From Flaveria trinervia (lineage: Eukaryota > Streptophyta > Magnoliopsida > Asterales > Asteraceae): a stretch of DNA of 64,000 bases. A model generated the notes under the pieces. The model did no database searches. It had not been told where the DNA came from and saw only the letters and a program-made list of their open reading frames with translations. Position 1 is the stretch's first letter. Each line of letters begins with the position of its first letter. The stretch spans positions 16,969,794 to 17,033,793 of the forward strand of contig CM046456.1 in assembly GCA_025506515.1 (NCBI GenBank), read 5' to 3'. This document shows positions 10,202-19,990 of this stretch, one piece after another. The position numbers and the translations under genes were made by a program.

Positions 10202-12512
10202 TGTGACATTCGTCATTTTTGACTAGCTTTATATTTGTTATCCTGTATTGTAAACCCGACTCGTTTTGGTCTTCGGATCTTTGAATATTAATAAAATGAT
10301 AGATTTTATGTTGTAATCATGTTTCATACTTGTCGTGGCGTGACCCACATTCGTTTCAGCAAAATCAGTTTTTTAACGTTTTCGGTTCGTTTAAGGCCCG
10401 GACTTGTATTTTAACCATCCAAACCAACCAAGACCTAACCCATAACTATTCTAGAACCCTCCAAACATGTAGATACCTGGTCATAATTTATTTAAATTAA
10501 TTTATTTTAAATAAAAGAATCAAAGTGCACCCTTTTACCCCCGGACAAACGCATTACCCATTTCCTCAAACCCTAATCTTTCCCTATAAATACCACTCAT
10601 TCTCAACCATTTCACCTGCAATTTTCATCTTCTTCTCCCAAAAGTTTTGATCTTGTAAGTTGTTCTAGCTAGTTTTGCTTAAGTTTGACTTTAAAAAGTC
10701 AACGAAACCGAATCTTGCACTTCAAATCATTTCGGGTATGTAATTTTGGTTATTTTCAGTTTTTCTAAGTTATTTTATGTTCAAAAAACCATTTTCATCT
10801 TTATTTAAGTCTTGTGGGCATTTAAACTCATATTTATGCATTTTAGACCCGTTTGGGTTGTTTTCGGGAAGTTTACTCGATTAACTTTCTTGTTTGAGTT
10901 TAGATCTGGAAGTTTTACCTTATTTTTAGTTCAATGGTTTTGGACATGTGATAACCATCCTCGGGTTCATACCGAGTCAAAGACCGAACCAAACCGAACG
11001 CTCGTTTAAGCACTTTAAATAACTTTTAAGTGACCATGTTACATCAAACACTTTAGATCTGAGTTTTTCTTGATATTTTAGTTATTATATGGTTGATATG
11101 GAGGTGTAGAAAAAATCTTGGCTTGAACCCAAGTTTCGGGTAAAAACCGAGTAAAACCGAACACCCGTTTTAACGAGTTAGTCAATATTCAAACCACCAA
11201 AAGTTCAACATATCTTTTTAGTTATGTTTTAATTTATATTACTCCTACTTAATATTTTGGAAGTGTTAGAACAAATATTACCTCAAACCAGTTTCGGGTA
11301 AGAATAAACCCGAGTAAAAGTCGAACTTATCGTCTTACGAGCTAGTCACCGTTCAAAACGCCAAAAGAAAAATCTTTCCTAATTTTTTTAACTTATGTTT
11401 CGCTTTATGTTATTTGTATTAATAATATTATGGTATGATGGAACCAAACTTGGTTTTATACTAATATCGGGTTTAAGCGAATTTCTTTATTAATTAAAGT
11501 CTCAAACTCGGGTTTAAGAGAGTGTAAGTCGGACCTTGATGCTTACATTAATGGGATCGTGCATACTAGCACTAAACCAACTCCCATATGTAAAACTTAA
11601 CAATGTTTGAGTAAAACTAAACATCAAGGACCCGTTTTATTGTAAAACTCATTTTATACTTACGTTATTTAAACACACTTTGTAAAATATAACTAAAACT
11701 CCCGAAAACCCAAGCCTTATTTTTATGAACTCTTATACCATTTATATTTCATCTTCAATACTCAATACTTACTCAAGATCTTTCAATCTAGGACACGCAC
11801 GTTAAAACCGTCGGACTCGCTTACTTGAGGATTTTATTCAAAATTTATTCATCAACGTCATTTTATTCCATGTGAGTAATTTCATCCCCGTTTTCTCTTC
11901 TATACTTTGGGGGTAGCAAGCATACTTACTCAACCAAAAAAAATGATTTAACATCTAGATCCTCAACCCACAACCACTATGTTATGTGTTGCTTAGAATA
12001 ATTGTCCAATTGTATGTTATATACCTCATATGATTAATTGCTACATGTTTATTGCTTTTGATCGTTTAGCTTCATCCTCATCCTCAATAAGTATGATCAT
12101 ACGCTCCTCCTTGTAATATGGTAGTTTTATCAATTAGAAAGGAGCCTCATTTATTTATGATTGATATACCTCAATTGTCACTTTTATTTACGGCTTCACA
12201 TATTTAAGTTGTGGATTTTTGCCTTATATTATATTTATAAAGTCATGGAATTGCTCACCAACATACATGTTGACAAAACATATTTTATGCAATGCTACAA
12301 GTTTGATTATCGGTTGATTGAAGATTTAAAGACGTTACTTTATTTTGGACCGTTAGGTTATTAGTTAAGAACTATTTATTTTCTTGTATTTGTAAGAACA
12401 TGTTATGAAATGAATGAGTTGATTAAATATTGTCACTTTAATAGTGTCATGTGCATTTGAACAATCTTAGTTGCGCCCCGGCATGTTCCGCCGCTTTGGT
12501 CGGGTTGTGACA
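10202..12512 (+). mobile_element. L2: solo LTR with target duplication ATGGT
   Basis: Starts TGTGACATTCG at 10202 and ends GGGTTGTGACA at 12512, flanked by ATGGT at 10197-10201 and 12513-12517, so it is a 2.3-kb insertion in L1. No coding capacity. A TATA box TATAAATA at 10585-10592, after CCC, gives a plus orientation. Start and end resemble L3 (TGTAACATCC...GGGGTGTGACA), so L2 and L3 look like solo LTRs of one superfamily. Confidence 0.82.
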
Positions 12513-13030
12513 ATGGTCGCCCATATCAAGCAGAAAGCTGCTTTGCTCTTGGAGGAAGAAAGAAGAGAGAGAAGCCCTGGTTCTAGAGAGAGAAAGTGGA
12601 AGAAGCAGCTTCAAAGGTAAGTCTTCTCTTATATGAGCTCGTTTCAGCTGGGTTTCGAGTTCTTGACCGAAGTTCTGGTTGTTTAGTGTTTGTTTTCGGG
12701 ATTCAAGAGCTGAATCGAAGGTGGGTCTCGAACTCGAAGTGTGTTGCCCAAAGGCTGCTTAAGGTGAGTTTCTAGAACCCCTCTTTTACTGATTTTCAAC
12801 TGATTTGGGGCTATTATGCATACTAAGTAAACATTTTGAAAGAAACCATAGGTTTACAGCCTTATGTTCGAAATGATGTATGTATGTATGTTATAGTGAT
12901 GATTATGGGTTAGTGATGATGTATAGCATGCTTAGAGGCCTTAGTATGTTAGATCTGTGTTTGGTATGATTAGAATGGTAATCGGACGATATTGATAGCA
13001 TAGAAAAGATTTCAGAATAACATGAACAGT

Positions 13031-13505
13031 GGTTCATGCGCCCAACTGTGGCCCATGCGTCCAGCATGAGTGGCCAGACGTCTAAGTGTTGGCCATGCGC
13101 CCAAGAGTGGGTCATGCGCCCAAGAGTGGGTCATGCGCCTAAATAGTGGCCCATGCGCCCAGCATGTTGGCCATGCGTCTAAGTGTTGGCCATGCACCCA
13201 AGTGTTGGCCATGCGCCTAAACAGTGGCCCATGCGCTTAAGTGTTAGCCATGCGCCCAAGTGTTGGCCATGCGCCTAAACAGTGGCCCATGCACCAAAGT
13301 GTTGGCCATGCGCCTAAATAGTGCCATGCGTCCAAAGTGATTGAAACGGCTAAGTGTTGATGCGCCTAAACAGGTGCCATGCGCCTGCATAGTGGCCATG
13401 CGCCTGAACAGGGCAGAAGCGCCCAAATAGTGCCCATGCGCCCATACTATTTTACACTTAGAATTTTTATGCTCATGTGCCTGGAAGGTCCCATGCGCCC
13501 AAATT
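13031..13505. repeat. Tandem array of ~19-20-bp units with CATGCGCC core
   Basis: About 20 imperfect units of the type GTGGCCCATGCGCCYAA with variable GTGTT/CAGT linkers. Units differ by small indels, so period and phase drift. It lies in L1 and gives rise to several meaningless long open frames on the minus strand. Confidence 0.88.
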
Positions 13506-13930
13506 TGGACTTAAGGTTTCTAAGTGGTTTTTAAGGGGTAAAATGGGGAGATAGGCCTGGTTATGATGTGATGGCTTATGTTTGATGTGTGTTATGTATG
13601 TATGATGTTGCCTGTATGGTGATGGTGTATGTTTATGATTATGTGTATGTTCCTTATTATGTATGTATATCTTCCCTTGGCTTTGCGTTGAACATTAATA
13701 AATGTAATGAAAGTATTATGTAACTTAAAGTGGAAGATAATGAAAAGAGGAACATAATGAATGAATGCATGCATCAATGAATGAATAAAAGAGAAAGTAT
13801 AGAAAGGCTTGAAAGCAGTATGTACAGAGGTGCACGGCTCTAAATGCCTTAGGCTCTACCGTGTGAGGTTCAGCAAATCCTAAAGTGTGCACGCAAGGGT
13901 TTCGGTCTTTGTGACTGACCTTCTGAGGTG

Positions 13931-14276
13931 TTACCCACTTCGGTAGGGGTGGTGTTACCCACTTTGGTGGGGGTGTTGTTACCCACTTCGGTGGGGGTGT
14001 TACCCACTTCAGGTGGGGGTGTTGTTACCCATTTCGGTGGGGGTGTTACCCACTTCGGTGGGGGTGTTGTTACCCACTTCGGTGGGGGTATTACCCACTT
14101 CGGTGGAGGTGTTGTTACCCACTTCGGTGGGGGTGTTACCCACTTCGGTGGGGGTGTTACCCACTTCGGTGGGGGTGTTGTTACCCACTTCGGTGGGGGT
14201 GTTACCCACTTCGGTGGGGGTGTTACCCACTTCGGTGGGGGTGTTGTTACCCACTTCGGTGGGGGTGTTGTTACCC
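13931..14276. repeat. Minisatellite of 21/24-bp units forming CCCAC-TTCG-GTGGG hairpins
   Basis: Fifteen units TTACCCACTTCGGTGGGGGTG, alternating irregularly with and without an extra TTG. Each unit is a perfect 5-bp inverted repeat CCCAC/GTGGG around TTCG; as RNA this is a C(UUCG)G tetraloop hairpin. Eleven of the fifteen keep the exact CCCACTTCGGTGG core. Unit lengths are multiples of three, which explains open frames on both strands here that are not genes. Confidence 0.92.
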
Positions 14277-14364
14277 GAGTTATGTATAACTTCGGGGGTG
14301 TGGCATAAAGCCAAGCACAGGTATGAGGTGAGCGACTCTGTGTAGCAACAGACACGAAAGAGGT

Positions 14365-14890
14365 TCTTGTTGCGTATCCCGGTACTATGTCAGTCTTCGG
14401 ACATGAGTCGGGGGTTTGTTTGTCAGGCCCCGGCACAGTATCAGTCTTCAGACATGAGTCGGGGGTATTGCATGAGACAGGATACAGATTGCGTACTCCG
14501 GTACTGTGTCAGTCTTCGGACATGAGTCGGGGGTTTGTGAGCAGGCCTTGGCACAGTATCAGTCTTTGGACGTGAGTCGGGAGTATTGCATATGACGAAA
14601 GTGACGGATGATGAGGTCCGTGTCGCGTATCCCGGTACTGTGTCAGTCTTCAGACATAAGTCGGGGGTTTGTTTGTCAGGCCCCGACACAGTATCAGTCT
14701 TCGGACATGAGTCGGGGATATTGCATGAGACGAGATAATGAGGTGAGCGACTTTGTGTTGCAACAGAATCGGTTAGAGTTCAATCCCGATTGACTCATAT
14801 GGGATCTTTGTCGCGTATCTCGGTGCTGTGTCAGTCTTCGGACATGTTGTGAGCAGGCCCCGGCATAGCATCAGCTTTCGAGCATGAGAT
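14365..14890. repeat. Tandem array of ~120-190-bp units (TCAGTCTTCGGACATGAGTCG)
   Basis: Four main units begin near 14372, 14490, 14624 and 14811 with GCGTATCCCGGTACTGTGTC. Inside them the half-unit CAGTATCAGTCTTCGGACATG recurs, giving eight copies of the CAGTCTTCGGACATGAG core. It belongs to L1. Confidence 0.85.
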
Positions 14891-15555
14891 ATTGCAAGAG
14901 CCAAGATTCGAGTAATAAAGAGTAATGAGCAAAGATAATGATGTAAAGAACGAGCGTATGAATGAACATAAATGAATTATCATAATAATGTACAGAATAG
15001 GATCCTCGTCATTCGACCTCAGTAATCGTGGCTGAGTGCCACAAAGAGGGTAAAGTCTGACAGGATCGAGAAAGAGAAGTGAACGATAATGTAATACATT
15101 GAACGAACAAGGTTAACGAACGTAATGGAAGAGAATAACGATATTATCTGTATGTACGTATGATGCGTGATCACGAACGGTTGTAAAGTATAGTATGTTT
15201 TGAAATAAAGTAAAGAACAGTTTTAACACATAAAAGTATGTTTTGTTATAAAACTAGAACTCACTCAGCGTCGCTGACTTTTGTATGCATGATAGTTAGT
15301 AGGTATATGTTGATGCTGAGGAGTTGTAGGCATGGATGCATAAGCTACTGGGAGCATTTTGAGGCTGGCATCCGTATTTTGACATGTCTTGTATTTTGAG
15401 ATGAAAACAAATGTTGTAAATGAATGAAAAGACATGTTTTTAGTTATTAATGAAAGTTTTAAATTCCGCTGCAAAATAAATGTACGTTTTATAATGTTTT
15501 AAGTGCAATGAATGACCAACCGTAAGGTGCCCGGGAACGGGGGCCTTACATGACG

Positions 15556-16022
15556 GGTTGACTTGTAACATTTGCATTATACAAGTGTTTGAACTCCGCA
15601 GGAATAGTGTCTTCCGTAGGAGTTTGTTCTTCCGTAGAGGTTTTGCTCTTCTGTATATGTTTTGTTCGTCCGTAGGAATCTTGTTCTTCCATAGAAAACT
15701 TGTACTTCCAAAGCAAACTTGTTCTTCAGTTCTGGTTGTTCATCCGCAGAAGATCTTTGGATGTAATGTTATTTGTATGAAACATATCTACGAAAGAACA
15801 AAATGTTCATCCGTAGATGTTTCTTACACTTGGTCAATTTCATAAATTGACCAAGACTAATGTTTGTACCTGCAATTATTCATAGCACACATATATGGGT
15901 TAGCATAGATATATAATTAATGCATGCATAATAAATGACAATTACAAATATTTATTACAAAAATTGATTAAAGTTCTAAGCCTATACAAATTGATTTAGA
16001 CCTAGAAGTCCTAGATCTAACA
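15556..16022 (-). repeat. SireA 3' LTR, first half (minus-strand start)
   Basis: Resumes after L1 and begins, on the minus strand, TGTTAGATCTAGGAC at 16022. It contains six or seven copies of a TTCTTCCGTAG-like motif (about 15605-15760 and 15808-15820) and a 12-bp inverted repeat CTTGGTCAATTT/AAATTGACCAAG at 15829-15855. It matches 27774-28233 with about ten substitutions and a few indels. Confidence 0.9.
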
Positions 16023-16036
16023 ATACTCCCCCTTAG
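16023..16036 (-). promoter_or_regulatory. SireA polypurine tract
   Basis: Minus strand reads TAAGGGGGAGTAT directly before the 3' LTR start TGTTAG. GGGGGAGTAT is the usual form in copia/Sirevirus elements and primes plus-strand DNA synthesis. Confidence 0.85.
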
Positions 16037-16052
16037 GCTTAGATCCTTGTAA

Positions 16053-19000
16053 TCAATCATTCAAAACAAAAAGCTCCTTGACTCTGGCAATGATCTTGTT
16101 GTAGAAGTAAGACACAACAGTCTTCTGATCATCATACTTGTAGTTGATCTTCATCTTGCTGAACTTCTTCAGAGTCTCAAAGCTTATTCCTAGAACATCT
16201 TCCTCCGTGGTGAGTGTGTCTAACACATTGTTGTTATTCACCACTTCTAGCTCATCTTGCTCAGAAATTCTGAGTTCTGTGAATTCATCAAAAGTTGTTC
16301 CTTTCAGCCGTCCAGCATTGAATCTTCTTCTTTTGTAGGCTTTGGCATGTAATTTGTCAATTACTTGTATCACATGGACATGCATGAACAAATCATTTTG
16401 TGCTTTTTCATCAGCCAACTTGGGAAAGAATTTGTCATTAAGATACGAGGTGTAGCTGGGATGAAGTAATTTGATTTCCATAGGATCAAAGATCCTGATC
16501 CGGTCAGCTTTCTTGTTTTTGGCATTTCTTAGCAGGACCAACTCCTTTGTTTTCTCAACATAACCCCATTCAGTTATAGGGTATGTGAATTGAGTCCCTT
16601 CAATGCATTTGATTGCTGCTGTAGTTCTGCTTTTGTAGCCAACCCTCTTCAAGAATTCATCATCTATAGATTCTGAGGTATTGGACTTGTATCTTTTAAG
16701 CCCTTTGATTCTTTTCTGATGCTCTGCATCTTCTCTTTTAGCTTCTCTGAGGACATCATCTTTAAATTTAGTTTTGAGCTTTCCACTAGAGTTGAGAAGT
16801 CTCTTCCTCTAGGGTGAATTGGATGATTGCAGATGATCAGACTTTGAAGATCCTTGATGTCATTCTCTGGCAGACTCACCACTGAAAATACATCATGGAA
16901 GTATTCAACTCTTCCGGATGTTCTTTTAATAATAGCACAATCCCAGTCTGGATCATATTTCCAGGCCATGATCCTGTTTTCTTCCACTGAGCTGGGAGTT
17001 GTGAGGTGGTCTATTAGTTGTATCAGAGTGGATTTCTGTTCAGTTATCTCCCTCACTGTAGTGCCAAGTGGCCATACTTTGCCCGGTATTACTTCTCTTG
17101 GCTCTTTGATCAATTTTTCCTTCCCTTTGTGCTGATTTTTAGGTTCAACTGTTATAGGTTCAGCATGAAGTTTACTTTGTTGCTCATAAGATGGATGTGG
17201 AGCATCAGTTCTGAATTTTACACCAATATCCGGCTCAACTTTCATCACATGCTCCATCATCCTTCTAAGTTCTCCTACTGTCCTTCCCTTGAGTCATGTG
17301 GTTTGTAGTTATGGCCTTGTAACCAGCAAGTCATGTTGTATTTACTCAACTTAGTTGTGTCACAATGTCCCAACTCCTTCTTTATCTTCTGGATGGATTG
17401 AAAGGTGCTGAAGGCTTTATAGTCATAATTTGGTATCATAAAGCATGCAAGCTCAAATTCTTTCAACAGATTCTTCATATCAGTCATGTTTAGCCTTTCA
17501 ACCATGTCATAAGGGAAACCATGGTTTATGAGTGTCATGAACATGGCTGATTCAGGCCTCTCTTCTAATATATCTTTTGAAGACAGGAGATCATCATCCT
17601 TTGAGACTTTCTGATCTGTTGGAGAGTCTTCCTTGATCAGCTATTTCCACTCTTCATCACTATCATCATCCTGGTGAGAGATAGACTTCACAGTAGATAA
17701 ATCTACTGAAGGTGTGTGTTCAGGAGATGTGAGTTTTTGTTTCTTGGGAGAACTTTCATCAGTTGTCATCTTCTTCTCTGCAGCACCAAGATACTTTCTC
17801 TTCCTTGAGTACTTAATTAACTCTTTTGATGCCTCACCAGATTGTTTTGTTTGAATAGTTGAATCATTAGCATTTGACTCTAATGCACAGATCTTCATTT
17901 TGAGCTGCTCAATTTCTTCTTCTTTTCTCTTTATCACATTTTATTGAGTAGTAATAGAGTTATTTGCTTGTTCAAGCTTCATCATCACCCTTTCTTTTTC
18001 TTCCTTTTCAGCTTCTGCTGAGTCTTTTAGCTCAGACTCCTTATCAAGTAGAGCATCAATGACTTCATTGTTGCATTGTGCATCTTCTCTCATCCTTTTT
18101 ATTCTAGCTTCTTGTTTCATCAACTCTTCATCTTTTTCTCTGATCACTCCCTTCAACTCCTGTATTCTTTGCTTTCTTTTATTTGATTTCAGCACTAGCT
18201 TGTTGTACTCAGCAACCAGATAACTCTTGCTGACAGGGATATCAGCATCACTTAGATCCTCTTCATTGTATGCTATTACATCAACATGGTTTGCTTCTTC
18301 TTCTCCTTCCTGATGTTGAGAAGCAATCTCATCATCCCACCTGTTGAGCTTGAACTGATTTCAATAGCTTGGACTTTCAGTTCTTGATGTGATTGTTGTT
18401 GTTGCTGATGATCAGTGACTGGAGATACTTGTTCAGTTTCATTTGAGAGTACTGGGGATTCAGTCTTTGATAATGACAATTTACCTGTACTTGCTTGTGA
18501 GCCTAACTTTGTCTCCCCAGTGTAAAGACTATTTGGTGAGTGGGGTTGAATGGGAGAGATTGGTTCTGTATTTTGGCTGGCTGGAGATTGTGTTTGAGGT
18601 GTTTGTTGTTGATTTGGTGAAGGATGGAGGATGGGAGAGATTGGTTCTGTATTTTGGCTGGCTGGAGATTGTGGTTGAGGTGTTTGTTGTTGATTTGGTG
18701 AGTGAGTGTCTTGAACAGAGTTGGTTGGGGAGTTCTCTTGTTCATCTTTCCACACAAGCTCTTGAGGGATATTTGCAGCAGCATCAACCACATGTGCGAA
18801 CATGTCCATATTACCTCCTTCATATTTCCTAGAAATTTTGTTCGGTACTGATCTGCCAAGGTGTGCTTGAACAAAAACACCACCATCCACCGTAGTTCCA
18901 GGCAGATCAACATTAATGATCAGTTGCCGGAACCTTGGAAACATGTACATCTTATCAGCCTTCTGCACTTTGATGTGATCACTTAAGCAGTTGAAGATGT

Positions 19001-19526
19001 ACTTTGAATAATTGTAGGTTCTTCCCTCAGAAACACCAATAATCCCAGAGGAAATGTACCTTGAGAATCTATCAAGACCAGATTTTCTGTTTGACATGCA
19101 CTTAAGATAAGTGTGATAGAGAAATCTGTACGACTTGCAAAGTCTTCCTTTCTTGATTTCTCCTTTGTCGAAATCACCATCATATCCCATCAGAAGAAAT
19201 AATTTCTCTATGTATTCATCTTCGAACACATCAGGATGACCAGCTTCGACTTCTCCCAAATCAAGAACCCTTCTTATTGTCTATTCATCGACTCTTAGTC
19301 GTCGATTCTTCACAATAGCCATAATAGCTTCACCAACTTCGTCTATGTGTGCAGAGTTCCAGAAATCAGTGATATGTGATTGATAAATCACAGGCTCTGT
19401 TGATAAGGCATAGAACAGCCTCGATCTTCTTAGATATCTGATAAGTTCTTGACACCCTTCTGAGACAGGATCATCAGGGTTTAAGAAGGCACACACATTG
19501 TGTTCTTTCGCAAATCGATTATCCAT
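16053..19526 (-). pseudogene. SireA third ORF (env-position ORF), broken
   Basis: Long ORF between pol and the 3' LTR, about 1150 codons, the position of the Sirevirus env-like gene. Start chosen at ATG 19526 (MDNRFAKEH), behind an intron-like acceptor. Domains: an N-terminal globular part (19526 to about 18750) with CQELIRYLRRSRLFYALS, FLLMGYDGDF and DKMYMFPRFRQLIIN; a Pro/Gln/Ser-rich linker (about 18740-18330); a Lys/Glu-rich coiled coil (about 18195-17860); and a C-terminal domain (about 17260-16053) with VWPLGTTVREITEQ and AWKYDPDWDCAIIKR. The N-terminal blocks match the ORFs at 59711-60063 + 47671-48094 and at 56105-56720. I see no hydrophobic membrane segment or signal peptide. A TAG at about 19282, a stop at 18276 and frame changes near 17275, 16664 and elsewhere break it. 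Function unknown. Confidence 0.75.
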
Positions 19527-19641
19527 CTGTTCATAAGAAAAATACTTCGTTAAAATCACATTATTGATATGAGAATACGAACAGTTGTGAGATAAAACAA
19601 GAATCAAATGGTTCATTCTTGAATATTACAACATGTTTTAC
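19527..19641 (-). other. Possible 5'-UTR intron of SireA third ORF
   Basis: On the minus strand a donor TTAAG|GTAAAAC at 19641 and an acceptor after TTTTTCTTATGAACAG at 19527 bound 115 AT-rich bases and end exactly before the ATG at 19526. Plausible, but not proven by sequence alone. Confidence 0.4.
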
Positions 19642-19807
19642 CTTAATAACAACGGATTAAGAACACAGATATATGTTTGTTTAATGTTTTGATTTGGTGA
19701 AATTTGAATGCTGAGGAAGTGGAAAATAGTTTGTTGAGAGTGAGTTTTTCTAGGTCTGAAAAGTAACCTGAAAAAGCGAATAATTGATTTGAGAGGTCAA
19801 CCGCATC

Positions 19808-19990
19808 ATTTATACTCTCAGACACATTAATTTATTTTATTTATTAAGAGGGACCCTCAATGTATTCTTCCGCAGAACATCTACGGATCGACAACATCTG
19901 CTGATGATGTATTCTTCCGCATATTACCACAAATTTACAGAACTTTATACATTTGTAGTTTACCAATCTACGGATAAACATTTAAGATTT
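19808..19990 (-). promoter_or_regulatory. Internal promoter of SireA third ORF with LTR-like motifs
   Basis: A TATA box GTATAAATG (TATAAA at 19813-19808, minus strand) lies 287 bp before the ORF start, or about 170 bp if the leader intron is removed. Upstream are TTCTTCCGCAG (about 19866), ATCTACGGAT (about 19880), TTCTTCCGCAT (about 19912) and ATCTACGGAT (about 19967): the same TTCTTCCGYAG/CTACGGA motif that is repeated in the SireA LTR. Confidence 0.5.

Larger units (their letters stand above)
10063..15555. mobile_element. L1: solo LTR with target duplication TGACG
   Basis: Insertion inside the SireA 3' LTR. TGACG is at 10063-10067 and 15551-15555; the uninterrupted SireA 5' LTR has a single TGACG at the matching place. 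The inserted sequence runs from TGTAACACCCCGG (10068) to GGGGGCCTTACA (15550). Removing the nested L2 leaves about 3.2 kb with TG...CA ends, no gag or pol, and three long tandem arrays (13031-13505, 13931-14276, 14365-14890). This is best read as a solo LTR, or a non-autonomous element, of a long-LTR family, probably Ty3/gypsy; the lineage is a guess. Between arrays the DNA is non-coding as far as I can see, including a 15000-15540 part with a (C)TCACTCAGCGTCGCTGAC segment. Confidence 0.8.

Noticed and set aside
10068..12512. Treating 10068-12512 as one solo LTR beginning TGTAACACCCC
   Set aside because: Its right flank ATGGT does not match the left flank TGACG; ATGGT is instead found at 10197-10201, which shows a separate nested insertion starting at 10202.
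13031..13505. Possible CRISPR-like array or small Met/Ala/His-rich genes
   Set aside because: Units are contiguous imperfect tandem repeats without unique spacers, in plant retrotransposon DNA; the frames drift with unit indels.
13870..14436. Long open frames on both strands with periodic GGGVTHFGGG, PPPKWVT or PTEVGNN peptides
   Set aside because: They are the six-frame reading of a minisatellite whose unit length is a multiple of three; no start context, no homology and equal openness in all frames.
14387..14793. Small frames with repeated MSVFGHESG/SDMSRGF peptides
   Set aside because: Products of the third tandem array in L1, not genes.
18443..18832. 129-codon plus-strand open frame, hydrophobic
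   Set aside because: Antisense to the Pro/Gln-rich duplicated linker of the SireA third ORF; the repeat keeps the reverse frame open.
19643..19825. 60-codon minus-strand frame MSESINDAVDL... upstream of the SireA third ORF
   Set aside because: It starts upstream of the proposed TATA box and has no counterpart upstream of the third ORFs of SireB2 or SireC; more likely leader DNA.
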